Of a stretch of 64,000 nucleotides of DNA, positions 23,800-36,072 are shown piece by piece. The stretch lies in NCBI GenBank assembly GCA_015680685.1, contig MNCI01003676.1, positions 53,483-117,482 of the forward strand. Direction: 5' to 3'. The DNA is from Gnetum montanum. Its lineage: Eukaryota; Streptophyta; Gnetopsida; Gnetales; Gnetaceae. The notes beneath the pieces are model-generated. The model saw only the letters and a list, made by a program, of their open reading frames with translations, had not been told where the DNA came from and did no database searches. Each line of letters opens with the position of its first letter. Within the stretch, counting starts at the first letter, position 1. A program made the position numbers and the translations under genes.

Positions 23800-26372
23800 A
23801 AGACCAACACCCCACTCCCCGATATGTCTTTGGGGAAGGCTTCACAATGGTTTTGGCCTGGGGCAAGGGAATTCCTTACCTACATTCTACAAAACTTTAG
23901 TGTGATGTTATGGTCACACTTGTCTACAGGTATAGTTGGGGCTATATTGGAGTCTTTTCCACCTTAGGCATCTAGCTCGGTTACTAGGATCATTCCTGAC
24001 AAGTCACTAGGAGGAGGAGCAATAGATGCTATTAGTCCACATTACCTCATAGAGATCTAGATGACACCAAAGTATAGTCAGTATAATGTTAACGATACTC
24101 TAATGGTGGTGCATAGAGCCCATACATTATTCTAGAGCCTACCTAGCACCATGTATCATCTACATGGGTAAGAAATTTTTTGTAGCTACAACACTACCTA
24201 CTTTTGGCTTGACTACCTTCCTAAACTTTATCGATTTTACAAACTTCTTGCAGGTACAAGGTAAATGATCAAGGCTTGATCATCAATGATCAAATCTTGG
24301 TAGTGGCTCAAATTGCTTTAAAAAAATTCACCAAGAGTCCTTAGATTAGAACTATTGTGTATCAATAGTTAAGAGAGAACTTTGATGCATACGCTTCAAG
24401 GTTCAACCTTATGTACAAGAACTACAAGGATGATGAGATGATGCACAACTAGTGGATAGATGTCAATAATTCCATGGATTGAACTCTTGCAGCTGGGACC
24501 TTTACTAAAACCACATTGAAATAGAAGAGAGAAGGTAAACATAAAGGATATAGATTTTAATGTTTCATGATTATAAAATTCTAATTTTTCTATTGCTTTG
24601 ACTAGTTATTAAGCTTTCTTATGTTGATGCTAAACTTTAGTTGTTGCTTTGTAGGGCCTTCCACCTCTGTTGATGTTACCATATTGCTTTTAGGAGCACG
24701 TCATGAGGATAACCTTATCCTAAAGTTTGGTGAGGAGTTGTTGACAGGATAGGCACTTGGATATGTTTAATAAAACATCCAACATGTAGGTTTGCTTGAT
24801 GAATTTATGACATCTATCCCTTCCATCCATGCTACAGAGATGTTACATGTCATCAACTCCTTTAATGAGAAGGCTAGTCATTTTAGCACCATCATCTAGG
24901 ATGTGAAGGTGAACATGGACATTGATGAGGGCCTCTTTTGTGACTTGTTTGGTGTCCCTACTAATAGGGCAAAGGTTTCAACAAGAATAGTCAAGGAATT
25001 GGGCCATCGTGATGAAGTTTTAGAGTGTCTTGGTGCCAACATGAGCCACTCTGAAATTTTCATGGATGGCTCTATGAACCCTGATGAAAAGGAGTTATAT
25101 CCTTTGTTTAGGTCTCATGAATTTTCTAAAATATTATTGCAAAAGAAGGTCATTGGCATTGTGCAGGGGTGGACCTTCAAGAAGGTCCTAATGGATGACA
25201 CTAGGTTCAATAGGGTAGTTGCCTTAGCTGTTGGGCTTTAGGAGGAGATCCTTAAACTTTGTGTAGACATCTCTACAATAATCCACATGCACTCTACATT
25301 TTTGTAGGTTATTTGAAGAATTTTGTGGAGTTTCTGGTGGTGTATAAGAATGGATGATGGATTTCCCAAGAGCCAATCTAACTTTCTAAGCCTTGGATAA
25401 AGCACATTTATCCATTAGTGTAGGATCAGAACCCACTAGGAGGGATGGATGATATGTTATCCATTATCATTAAGGATGTTAATGTCAGGTAGTTTGAGTC
25501 TCTTGATAACATGAATGATGAGGAGTCTCTTACATTCTTAGTGAATTTTGAGGAGGTCAAATGACTATGTAGGAAGGTTGAAGGGTTTTCCAAAGAGAAA
25601 CTTAGGAGGCCTATGAAGGAAGCACCACCAGCATCAAACCAACCTACCTTGAAGAAGCTTAAGTTTAATCTTAGGCCATCATAGAATGAAGTTATAGGTA
25701 TGATTTATTTAAATTTGTCTATTTCATGTTTTAAAGCTTATGGATACTTTATGGTTTCATGTGTTAACTGATTTTCTATGTACTGTGGTTGTAGAGAAAT
25801 GTTAGGATATGGTAGCTTGAGCTATTGCAAAGGTAGAACAAAGGCATTCATAAGAGATACTCCTTAAGAAACCTAAGGTTGAAGGGTTTTTTAATGTAGA
25901 TATAAATGATCTAGATGCCTTTTTGGTCAGGTGGTGCTAGGTACATCTCTCATCATCATCCCAAAGGAGGAATAGGAGGAGGAAAAATGTATGCCCAATG
26001 CCTTAATATTTTTGTTATATCTTATAGTTTCATTTTGGTTTTCATTCTAACCACTTTATGATTGTTATGGTTATAGTAGTTCCTGAGTAACCAATGCAGG
26101 TACCTATCCCTAAGTTTCATGTAAAACCATGGGTGGAGACTTTAGATAAGGTGGAGTTCATGCATGGGATAACCAAGGAAATCATTGAATGATTGCAACA
26201 AATTGCACCCAAGATAGGCAAAGACTTTGTTTTATGTGCCTTAGTTGTTTGGCTCTATCATAGGTTGTGCTTATGTTACAACCATCTTAGATTGTGCATT
26301 ATGTTTACAGTTATATTTCATGCTTGTGTAGTGCCTCCTATGGAGTGGAACCCTAGTAGAGACATGGAGATT
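23800..26372 (+). pseudogene. Unrecognised multi-exon gene-like frame (5' and middle exons), antisense to element A
   Basis: Exons are separated by GT-AG introns whose phases join cleanly. Exon 23.80-24167 (contains FWPGAREFLTYILQNF and MTPKYSQYNVNDTLMVV) has donor GGGTAAG and an intron 24168-24253 ending CTTGCAG. Exon 24254-24534 (contains YKVNDQGLIINDQILVVAQ) has an intron 24535-24654 ending TTTGTAG. Exon 24655-about 25260 includes the 112-residue open stretch starting MKVNMDIDEGLFCDL. An exon from about 25308 to 25697 is followed by intron 25698-25794, and an exon to 25988 by further introns. In-frame stops fall mostly at TAG/TAA where Gln would fit. I recognise no domain. It could be an extra ORF of the retroelement, a captured host gene, or another transposon's gene. 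It continues at 48425. Confidence 0.55.
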
Positions 26373-26377
26373 GAATC
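26373..26377. repeat. Target-site duplication GAATC, left copy (element B)
   Basis: GAATC precedes the B 5' LTR at 26378 and recurs at 48420-48424 directly after the 3' LTR. Confidence 0.85.
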
Positions 26378-27109
26378 TGAAACAACACCAAATCTAGCCC
26401 AACTATAAATTTTGGCTAAGTGTTGAGACTATACTCACCCCTAACCTGGAGCATAGTCAACATCTAGTGGAGAGACTAGTCAACATGAAGGCCAGTTTTT
26501 GCAAAAGTTTTTCTAATTGCTAAGACTACACTTGTCCCTAGTTAAGAGCATAGTCAGCCTCTCATGGAGAGCATAGTCAAGATGAAAATCACTTTTTACA
26601 TTTTTTTAAGTGTTGAGACTACGTTTGATCCCAGTTGATAGTGTAGTCAGCATGAAGGCTAGTTTTGCAAATTTTTCTAAGTCTTGACACTATGCTTGAC
26701 CTTAGTTGAGAGTGTAGTCACCTCCAGTGAAGAGCATAGTTAGCACATGGTCATTTTTTTACATTTTTTTATAAGTGTGGGACTATGCTCTCCCCTAGTC
26801 TAGAGTATAGTCAAGCATAGTAAGCAAGAATAGCCTCCAGTGGCCTCCATAGCATAGCAACACCACTCAGCTCAGCTCCAACTCATCTTTGGCAAGTTTC
26901 TTTAGAAAGATACTTCCTTTTTGTATCCCCTTTTTGGCTTCAAAATTGTAACTATGCTTAACCACATGCAAGAGCATAGTCTCTAAGTTGCATTTTTTAG
27001 GAACGTTGTGGTCTTCTCAGCATACACATGTAGTTGGCAGCGTAGTCATAGTCTCGTAGTCTCATAGAGTTTGGTAGAGCATAACAAAGCACATCATCAC
27101 TAGCCTAGT
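26378..27109 (+). repeat. Element B 5' LTR, first part (before nested C)
   Basis: Aligns with 46881 onward (TGAAACAACACCAAATCTAG against TGAAACACCACCAAATCTAG). It contains about four tandem units of ~115 bp built on GTTGAGACTACACTC and GAGAGC/TATAGTC, also present in the 3' LTR. Interrupted at 27109 by C after CTAGT. Confidence 0.85.
27105..27109. repeat. Target-site duplication CTAGT, left copy (element C)
   Basis: CTAGT also occurs at 35290-35294 after C. The intact target TAGCCTAGTGGAGAGTGTAG is preserved in the B 3' LTR at 47609-47628, which has a single CTAGT. Confidence 0.92.
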
Positions 27110-28120
27110 TGATGAGCGGCAAGGTACCCCTACGCTTAACCATACGAATACAAGCATTTCACACATGATCCGATCGAATTCCAAGGACTAAGTGCCTATG
27201 TGCCTTTGTGGAACAAGGATGGGTTGATTGATCATTGTCTTTCCAAACTTACTTGTATGTCACGATTGTATGGTTAAGTAAGCTTAAGGCATATTCCTTT
27301 TAAAGCTTTTATGTTTTTATGTCCTACTGTTAATAAGGGAGGAGAGAGAGAGACAACTAAGTGACTAATTTAACTTAGCTACTGATTAACTAGGCTTTAA
27401 ACTAATCCTAACACCAGTATCCATTCTCACTTGTTGTACACATCCTAAACCAATGCAACACTATTGGGATTACCAAACACTAATCGTTATTGGGTTACCA
27501 AGTGTTACATGCATGCTTCAAGTGATCATATTGTGTGTGCTAATAACAAAAATGTAAAGTGCATAAAATAAAATAATATAATAAAATAAAATAAATGCAG
27601 AAGAAAATAAAATAAAGGAAATGAGTAAGAAAACAAATCTCAAGTGCTACAAGGATGAATCCAAGAGCTCATCTCTATTACCATACACAAGGTGTGCTCA
27701 GGTACATAATGCTCGAATAAAGATCTGTCCACACTTAGACCTCCTACTGTGGGCACTTGGCTAGAGTTTCGCTACTTGACTCCTAAAAGACTTCCTCTTC
27801 TCAATTCTTCTTAACTAATCTTCTGAACTTCTCCCTATCGTCCACCTGGGCACTACATTTATAGGCTTAGGAGAAACTACTCTAATAATTACAAAAGCTA
27901 TCACTCTAATTTTAGAGAAACTACCCCTCTAATTTTAGAGAATAACTACCACTCTAATTTTAGAGAAATTTCCACTCTAATTTTAGAGAAAATATCACAC
28001 TAATAATAGCCATTCTAATAATTAGAGTAACTGCTCTAATAATAACCACTCTAATAATTAGAGTAACCGCTCTAATAATTGGAGTAACTACTCTAATAAT
28101 TAGAGTAACCACTCTCATCA
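27110..28120 (-). repeat. Element C 3' LTR (left copy)
   Basis: Collinear with 34327-35289, for example GGCAAGGTACCCCTACGCTT against GGCAAGGTACCCCTACACTC. A TATA box on the minus strand (CTATAAATG, near 27860) fits the orientation. The U3 part (27865-28115) is an array of CTCTAATAATTAGAG palindromes. Confidence 0.93.
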
Positions 28121-28132
28121 TACCCCCATGAC
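28121..28132 (-). other. Element C polypurine tract
   Basis: CATGGGGGTA on the minus strand directly precedes the LTR start TGATGAGAG. Confidence 0.75.
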
Positions 28133-30165
28133 TGAATGAAAACTCGTCCTTGAGTTCTTTACAAAATATTGGGAAGGTATGGGATTATTGACTAATTGAC
28201 AACTGATGGATGACATACCCAATGTGCCCAGTGAATGGATCAATAAGCATATTACAACATTGTGGTGAACACTCATACATAAATGACATACAAACCTTTA
28301 TTTGGCAACTTGTAGAGAAAGAGAGAGAAAGAAAATGAAGCATGTTGCCACCAATGCTAAGATTACACCTTCTGTTATTTATCCATAGCCACGCCTCCAA
28401 ACTTTCTCCTTTTGTAAATGCTCCAGTTCCAATCCATCTTCAGTGCTTCCTTCAAGCTGAGTTCATTATTTGTCTAATTGCCATCTACACACACAACACA
28501 ATTACAAATGAGAAATGATAGATAACCCACAATGTAGTTGATACCTTGCCTCGATGTGAAATGCATTGGCTGAATTGTGGTTATGGTAGAAACTAGTTTG
28601 GAGATTTATCACTGGAAACTACCCAAGGTGTAGGGTTTAGGCAATTAGTAAAATGAAAAAAATTGAAAATTTTGTGCCAAGGGCCCCATGACTAAGAGTG
28701 AACCTCTAGTACCTATAAGATGAAAAAATATAAGGAACAAGAAAGATGAAAAAAAATAACACCAAAAATACCAAGAAAATGGATGTCATGGATGGGGATG
28801 AAACAAGAAATGATCAATTGTAGGAAATGTTTAAGGAAAAAAAGTTAACAATTGCACCAAAAAGTAATGCCAGTGGGTCCTCCCCAAAGTAGGCTCATTC
28901 CTTTTATGCCCTGACAAACCCACAAACCAAAGAGTCCGTAGGCTTTAAGAATGTCATTTGAAAGCAAGAGTTAAAAACTTACCCACAAGAATTTACCAAA
29001 GAAAAATAATGCATCAACCTAGATCAGACTAATGATAAAATCGGCAATGAGGTAGAAAATGGGAAGAAACATGGAGAGGAGAGAATGGAATGGAATCCCA
29101 AGAACAAGGTTGTGTAAAGCCCTTTGTGTATTTCATGGTTAATATGACTGAGTAGAACTCATCCCAAATCCAAACTCAAAAAAACCACATCCAGTGACTT
29201 CACATCAATACACTTGACCAATCCATCCACCAGAATCAACAAGAATGCTTCCACAAAGAGTCATCACCATTTCAAGGAGAGCAAGATGGAGAAGTAGGAA
29301 GCAAGAAAAGGCCTTAGTTAGAGGGAACCTTCATGCATGGGTAACATGTCTTTCTAGTTTCATAACCAGTGCTTGTAACCCTTTCATTTGGTCTAAGGGA
29401 TGTGCTTTGAATTCCCATGTTTTTTTTGAATGGGAACCACACCATGCAAAGACTTATTTTTATTCACTCAATTTCCTGATTTTTGAACAATGTCAAAATG
29501 GTGAAAAACCCAAGAAAAAGCATCCAAGCACCCCAAGAGAATGGCTAGCACAAGTACATCGAATCCCCTTGAAGTCACACCATTTTCATCCTTTGAGTCT
29601 TTCCTTGGTTTGACAAATACCCAGCCACTAATTCATTAAAATTTTACTTAGAAAAATTGGATTGTATAGTTCCAAGCAAAAGGAGACCATAGAGTTGTAT
29701 GGATGAGTGGACGGTGTGGAATCATTTCCTATTTTACCAAAAGAACCATACCTTAATATCAGCATCATAGTTCAAAGGTAAAAACCACACATTAGCAATC
29801 AATATGATATAATTCAATTCACCATCATGAGCACTTATTGGATGACGAATAAAAGTAATCAAGTAAACAAAGGAATAGTAAAAATATGAATGGTGGTGTC
29901 AAAAAATAAGAAAAGTTGAAAGAATGTGTAAAACAAAAAATGTATAAAACAAAAATTCAAAAAGAATTGAGGGCCTAGAATGGTTAGCATAGGTGGCCAT
30001 CTCCCCCATGACTAAGTTAGAAGCATGAGATCTAAAATAGTGAGCAAGGTTGTCCATCAACAAAGGTAGCATGTGTACTAGCTATCCTAAGCTCATGAAA
30101 AGGTTTGGTTTGTTATACGTTGACCAACAGTTTCTTATCTAGGCTCTTAGGTTTTTATATTGTCA
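28133..30165 (-). other. Element C 3' untranslated region, no supported gene
   Basis: About 2 kb between the integrase tail and the PPT. Athila elements may carry an env-like frame here, but I see no recognisable one. A 122-residue open stretch on the plus strand (29245-29613) and a 71-residue one on the minus strand (28400-28185) show no family features. Confidence 0.5.
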
Positions 30166-31110
30166 TGGCCCTTGAAGGAAAGGTTGCATATATAATATAA
30201 GGTCCTTTCCACAGTGTTTGAAATTTAGTACGTTGTGGCACATGTGTGGGATTCTAGTAGAGAACCTTATCTCCAGGTTGATATTTAACTTTCCTAATCC
30301 TTAAGTCATGATGTTGTTTATTAAATTCCTTGTGCAACCCATTATATGTCACCAATGGTTTGGAAACCTTTGAAAAGTTCTCAATAAATCTCCTATAGTA
30401 GCCAGTATGTCCAAGGAATGATCGAATATCTTTGATAGTTTTCAGTTGATGGGTAATTCCTTGGATAATTTTGATTTTCTTAGGATCTACCTCTATCCCT
30501 GTGTGTGAGATTTTGTGTCCTATTACTACGTCTTCTTGGATGATCAAATGATTTTTCTACCATTTGAGCCTCAAATTGGTTTCTACACATCTTTTTAACA
30601 CTTACTCCAACCGGTCCAAGGCTTGATCAAAGTTTGCTCCATAAGTGAAGAAGTCATCCATAAAGACTTCTACACCATTTCCTATCTACTGTTGAAAGAT
30701 TCTTAGAACTATTCATTGAAATGTTGCATGGGCATTGCACAAGCCAAAGGGTATCTATTTGTATGCAAACATTCCCCAAGGACTAGTGAACATAGTCTTG
30801 GCTTAGTCTTCTAGGGCTATTTGTATTTGGTTATATCCACTATATCTATCCAGAAAATTATAATAGTGATGCATTGCAATGGTGTCTAAGAATTGGTTGA
30901 CAAATGGCAATGGAAAGTGATCTTTGAATGTTGCCATATTTAGTAGCCTGAAATCTATGCACACCCTCGATTTGCCTCCCTTTTTAGGCATAATAACTGA
31001 GGGGCTAACCCATTTTCTATCAGCAATGGGGTATATGAACCCAACCTTGATAATTTGTTCAATTTCTTCCTTGACTACTTTCTTTGGCTTTAGGTTCAAA
31101 TGCCTCTGCG
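30166..31110 (-). pseudogene. Element C RT fused by deletion to the integrase C-terminus
   Basis: The frame 31099-30803 (MNLKPKKVVKEEIEQIIKVG, then SRVCIDFRLLN and FLDRYSGYNQI) is the RT fingers and palm. The active-site box EVFMDDFFTYG lies at about 30680-30640. The frame 30547-30254 starts as the RT thumb (GHKISHTGIEVDPKKIK, SFLGHTGYYRRFIENFSKVS). After KPL it passes without a stop into HHDLRIRKVKYQPGDKVLY and, after one stop, LWKGPYII, the GPF/Y region that ends Ty3 integrases. RNase H and the integrase zinc and core domains are missing. The join is near 30345. Confidence 0.85.
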
Positions 31111-31149
31111 GTTGTCTTCAAGGCTTCATGGAGGGGTCGGTATAAATCC

Positions 31150-31960
31150 TATGTTGGCATATCCTAGGATCTATTCTAGTTAATTTGGGATATAACCAAG
31201 TGAAGGCTTTTGACCATCTATTTATCACTTCCATCAGTCTCTCTTTTTTTTGTGGAGCAAGCTTTGCATTGATAATTACCAATTTTCCATTTTTTAAGGA
31301 ATGTGTATTCCATACTGGTGGGTAATGGTTTCAGCTCGAGGGGCTCTTGCCTAAATTTCTTAGGGATTTCCAACTTTCCCCAATTAACATTATCAAGGTT
31401 AAGACTTGGAAGTTGGCGGTGGACTTGTTCTAATGCATCTATGCTATCGATGTAAGCATAAGTCAAATCCTTAGTTGGTTCCATGCATATGAGTGAACTA
31501 CTTTCTTGATCAATTGTCAGCCACTGGATGTCTTCTTATCATGTAGCTACTGCATATAGGCATCTTTTTATATTAATCAATTGTGCACACTGATTGCATG
31601 CAGGCAATGTTAAACTTTGCACAACCCATGACCTATGCATGCAATTACACCCTGTGTCACTGTATGTGATGCACAAAACTTTCTTCTTCTCGATGTTTCA
31701 AAATGTATTTTCCTTTGATATTTCTAGGGAAAGATCATGGATTCCTATGCATGCGTTGATGATGCTTAGCCATGCTCTTCCCATTATGATTGGGAAGTCC
31801 CCCTTACTATTGTTTACTTGAATCATGAGGAAGTCAACTGGGTATGACCACCCACAAACAGTGGTAACAATGTCTTCCACCAGTCCCAATGGGGCACTGA
31901 TGGACCAGTTGGATAACTCTAGATGAATGTTGCTCTTTTTCAATGGAGGTAGGTTCTAGG
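31150..31960 (-). pseudogene. Element C aspartic protease and PR-RT linker
   Basis: The frame 31943-31698 has LSNWSISAPLGLVEDIVTTV, then GDFPIIMGRAWLSIINA, the end of an Athila-type retropepsin. E5 has the parallel GDFPIIMGRTWLSTIDA. The frame 31484-31218 is the linker (RQEPLELKPLPTSMEYTFL), which in Athila joins PR to RT. The protease cuts the gag-pol precursor. Confidence 0.82.
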
Positions 31961-32199
31961 CCTTATACATTTCTTGAGAAATCAAGTTGACACCGAAACC
32001 TAAATCCAAAAGATCCTTGCATGGAGCATTTTCAGCAATTTTTAAGTATATTAGAGGACTCCTAGGATTAGAGAATTTCCTAGGAAGGTGACTAGCTTTG
32101 ATCCAATAAGTGATGACATGTGTTAGCATGACCATATGTGTTGAGTGTGGTGGTTGAGTTGAAAGGGGCTCCGAAGTTTTGATTGATACTAAGGCATCT

Positions 32200-34190
32200 A
32201 AGGAATCAGCCGCTTGTCATTGCAAGGGCTTGGTTAGTCTGTTGGTTCTATAGAAAGGTCTTTTCTTCATGTGGTTGTTGGAACTAATAGTAGGTTGAGA
32301 GTTAACAGCCCTTGTGGCATTACGTTGTTGTAGCTAGGTAGGGATTTCACCTTGCATAGTTGGAGCAGGTGGTAGTGGAGCTATTGGTGGAAAAGATGCA
32401 ACCGAATGAGAAGGATGATATGCTTGTGGAATATCACCTCTAGAAGAGGGAGTCCCATAATACTCATGGGCTCAGTAGTAAGGATGACGAGTGATGTGAC
32501 CAATAGAGTCATGTGGGAAGATTGGCTGTTGCACGTAATATCCATATGGGTTAGGTTACCGATAATGATACTATTGCCTTGGTGGTGGCATTCCCCATGA
32601 TTGTGGGTGCTACCACTATTGATATTGCTCAATCAATTGTAGTGGAGTTCCACTTGGATAATATGTTAAGGGTTGGTGGAATTATCTTGGGTTACCTTGG
32701 GGGTAAGGTAACCTTCAAGGAGCTTGCCGTTTGTTCAATCGTGGGTTGAGTCCATACATCCTAGGCTCTTGTAGCTATGATATTATAGGGAAACATACCT
32801 TAGGATCTTCATATTGACATATTTCACATCCACTATCATTGTCTCTTTTCAACTCCATAACCTCTTCAATGATGGCAGCTTTGCCCTTACCCTTGGTATG
32901 TGCATGTTCAACTTCTCTCTTTTTTCTTTTTTTATGATCACTACCTTACTCTATAGACTCCTCTACTATTTTAAGAACAGTTTAAAATATATTGTCTATA
33001 GAATCCCACATTTGGTCTACCTTTGCTGAAACTTTTGATATCATCTTTTGGATAGGCAAAGTTTTCCTATTCACCATCTCTTCGAGTGGTGACTCTTCTT
33101 CATCCTCATAAAATATTACTCCCCTCTTCCAAAGGGAAGGATCTTGGTTATAATCTTCTGCACTTTCTCTCTTCTATAGCTCACCTTCTTCCTTAGCAAC
33201 TTGCTCCAATAGTCTTTGAATTTGATGGGACCTAAGCTTGGATAGTCTCCCTTGGGCATAAGTCCCAAGGGTTCTTCTCATTTCATGCCTAAGCCCATCC
33301 ACAAGATGGTGCAATTAATCCATTTACGAATAACCATGGCCAGGACAATAGTGTAATAGTGCATAATATTGGCCCATGGCAGCATCCAAGGGTTCATGTC
33401 ATCCTTGTTTCCAGCCTTGGATTTGCTTTCTCAATTTAGACACTCAGGAGTACGTTTGGTACTTATTTTTGAATAATTCTAACATAGTACTCCATCTACG
33501 AATAGATTCCAATTCTAAGGACTAGTACTAGCTTTTTGCTTCTTTAACTAGTGTTCATGGAAATAACTTAAGTTTTTGCCATTCATTCTCTATGTTTTGT
33601 AAGGCACACACATCATGGAATGCTTGTAAATGATTCTGAGGATCAGCGTTGTATCCCCTTTCAAATCATGTGATTTTATTCATATCTAATTTCTTGATCC
33701 TACTATCTTTCTAGTGCCTTGTTGGAATTCTAATAGCCTTGGTTATGTCTAACATACTTTGAGTAGTGAGTAGGGGTTCATCGTAATCATGTCATCCATG
33801 GCATCTATGATGCCTATGTTGTTCCCTACTCTCCCTTCTTCTATTTCATGACTCTCTAGAGTGCTCTCGTCCCCTTTCCTGGCTATTTCGTCTATGAATT
33901 CCACTTTGCCTACCTTTATCCCCATGGCCTTTTACTTTATGACTATGTCCAGATACAAAAGGAGAGGGTGAAGGAGATGATGAAGGTGAAGAAGAAGGAG
34001 AACCTTCACCATGATAGTGTTTTCTACCTTCTCTTCTGTAGTCTCAGCCCCAATCATGATTGCGATCAGAATCTTCACCTTTATCATGAGTTTGAGGGAC
34101 TAGAAAATCAACTTCATGTGTATTATACCATCGACTATTTCCTATTTCAAACCTAGGCGATGAGGCACTTTCATATGAAGAAGTAGACAT
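32200..34190 (-). pseudogene. Element C gag (decayed)
   Basis: Starts at ATG ending at 34190 (MSTSSYESASSPRFEIGNSR), then a serine-, arginine- and histidine-rich stretch. The gag domain includes NADPQNHLQAFHDVCA at about 33652-33605 (typical E-D-P-x-x-H-L-x-x-F). The region 33200-32300 aligns with the E3 fragment at 7140-6260. Stops and frameshifts throughout. Confidence 0.8.
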
Positions 34191-34307
34191 ACTTGTCTAT
34201 TTAGTGTGCAATGTACTCTTGTTTATTATTTCCTCAATCAACCCTAAGGGTTTTTTCCAATGATGTGAATGATTTCCTAAGTTCTAATTAGCAAACAAAC
34301 AACTAAG

Positions 34308-34325
34308 TCCCTGGCAATGACACCA
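34308..34325 (-). other. Element C primer-binding site (tRNA-Asp type)
   Basis: TGGTGTCATTGCCAGGGA on the minus strand, one base from the LTR. It differs from the Athila-type tRNA-Asp PBS TGGCGCCGTTGCCGGGGA at four positions, all CpG transitions. Confidence 0.9.
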
Positions 34326-34326
34326 A

Positions 34327-35289
34327 TGATGAGTGGCAAGGTACCCCTACACTCAACCATACGAATACAAGTGTTTCATGCATGATCTGGTCAAATTCCA
34401 AGGACTAAGTGCCTATGCACCTTTTTGGAAAAAGGATGGGTTGATTGATCATTGTCTTCCCAAACTTACTTGTATGTCACGATTGTATGGTTAAGTAAGC
34501 TTGAGGAATATGATTTTTATAGCTTTTATGTTTTTATGTCCTACTGTTAATAAGGGAGGAGAAAGAGAGATAACTAATTGACTAATCTAACTTAACTACT
34601 TATTAACTAGGCTTTAAACTAATCCTAACACTAGTATTTTTTCTCACTTACTGTACACATCCTAAACTAGCGCAACACTACTAGGATTACCAAATGCTAA
34701 TTGTTATTGGGTTACCAAGTGTTACACGCATGCTCGAAGTGATCGTACCATGTGTGCTAATAACAGAAATGTAAAGTGCATAAAATATAATAAAATAAAA
34801 TAAAGAAAATGAGTAAGAAAACAAATCTCAAGTGTTTCAAGGATGAATTCAAGAGCTCATCTTTATTGCTGTACACAAGGTGTGCTCAGGTACACAATGC
34901 TCGAATAAAGATCCATCCACACTTAGACCTCCTGTTGCAGGCACCTAGCTAGAGTTTCACTACTTAACTCCTAAAAGACTTCCTCTTCTTAATTCTTCTT
35001 AACTTCTCCCTATTTTTCACCTAGGAACTGTATTTATAGACTTGGTAACAACTACTCTAATAATTACAAAAATTGCCACTCTAATTTTAGAGAAACGTCC
35101 CCTCTAATTTTAGAGAGATACTGCCACTCTAATTTTAGAGAAATTGCCACTCTAATTTTAGAGAAACTTCCACTCTAATAATAACCATTCTAATAATTAG
35201 AGTAACTACTCTAATAATAACCACTCTAATAATTAGAGTAACTGCTCTAATAATAACCACTCTAATAATTAGAGTTACTGCTCTCATCA
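34327..35289 (-). repeat. Element C 5' LTR (right copy)
   Basis: Collinear with 27110-28120. TATA box on the minus strand near 35035 (CTATAAATAC). The palindrome array is at 35045-35280. It ends at CTCATCA before the target copy CTAGT. Confidence 0.93.
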
Positions 35290-36050
35290 CTAGTGGAGAG
35301 TGTAGTTATGTGAGAGTGTAGTCCCAACCATTCCCTCCACCACATGGCAACCATCCCACATTTTCCACTAATCCTAAACTTATAAATACTTGTGACCTTA
35401 ACATTTTTAGGGTTGGAAAATCTAAGGAGTAATTGGGAGAAGGCCAAAAGCATATTGATGAAGTTATAGACCACCATAGACCATCATAGCCCAATGGTAC
35501 ACAGTGACATCCAACCCGACAGATGTAGACATCTCGATGAAGCACTAGTCTTTGTGGGTAGACATCTTTGAGATTGTGACTATGCTATCCACTACACCTA
35601 TTATATAGAGTGTATCTTCTAACCCCTTTTGGTGTTAACTATGCTCAACCCCATTTGGTGTGGTGTTCCACTTCTCTCTCTCTTTTTCTTTGCATTTTTC
35701 ACCCTTTACTGGTATTTTTCATTGTTTTACCTCATAGCCATGCCTAAAACTATGCTGGGTGGTAGTCTACACATGTTGATAGTTCCCACCTCATTGAAAC
35801 TCTTGACTACACTTAATCCCATTGATACTACTGACACCATAAATACTACTTGCACACTTAACACCATTTCACATCAGCACTACAGCTAACCACACTACAC
35901 CCTCATTGCATTTAGTAAGTCCCTATTTGATCAACTAGACTATTTTGGGCAATCCATATTTTCCTCCAGTAGGTCCTCACATAGATTTGGGGTTATGTTG
36001 TGCACCCATGAAACTTGGTGTTCTAGCTATCAATGTTTTCGATCACTACA
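35290..36050 (+). repeat. Element B 5' LTR, second part (after nested C)
   Basis: Continues the alignment with the 3' LTR from the CTAGTGGAGAGTGTAGTT junction (47613 in the other copy) to its end TCACTACA (3' copy TCACTATA at 48412-48419). Contains a CT-rich run near 35673. Confidence 0.88.
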
Positions 36051-36072
36051 ATTTCTGATGCTAAGAGGGCTA
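36051..36072 (+). other. Element B primer-binding site (decayed)
   Basis: TGATGCTAAGAGGGC lies six bases after the LTR. It resembles the better-kept element A PBS TGGCACTAGAAGGAGGGCC with small deletions. The tRNA species is not assigned. Confidence 0.45.

Larger units (their letters stand above)
27110..35289 (-). mobile_element. Element C: Athila-like Ty3/gypsy retrotransposon with RNase H/integrase deletion
   Basis: 8180 bp, flanked by CTAGT. LTRs at 27110-28120 (3') and 34327-35289 (5') start TGATGAGAG and end CTCATCA on the minus strand. PBS, gag, PR, partial RT and the integrase tail follow in order on the minus strand. A perfect empty site exists in the B 3' LTR. It carries a deletion from the RT thumb to the integrase C-terminus, so it needed other copies' proteins. 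Confidence 0.92.

Noticed and set aside
24903-25241. Stand-alone host gene of 112 residues
   Set aside because: It is continuous in phase with flanking decayed exons, so it is one exon of the larger frame rather than a separate gene.
29245-29613. 122-residue open frame on the plus strand in element C 3' UTR
   Set aside because: Antisense to C, no recognisable motif, and a length expected by chance in 2 kb of weakly constrained sequence; no parallel in the other Athila-like elements here.
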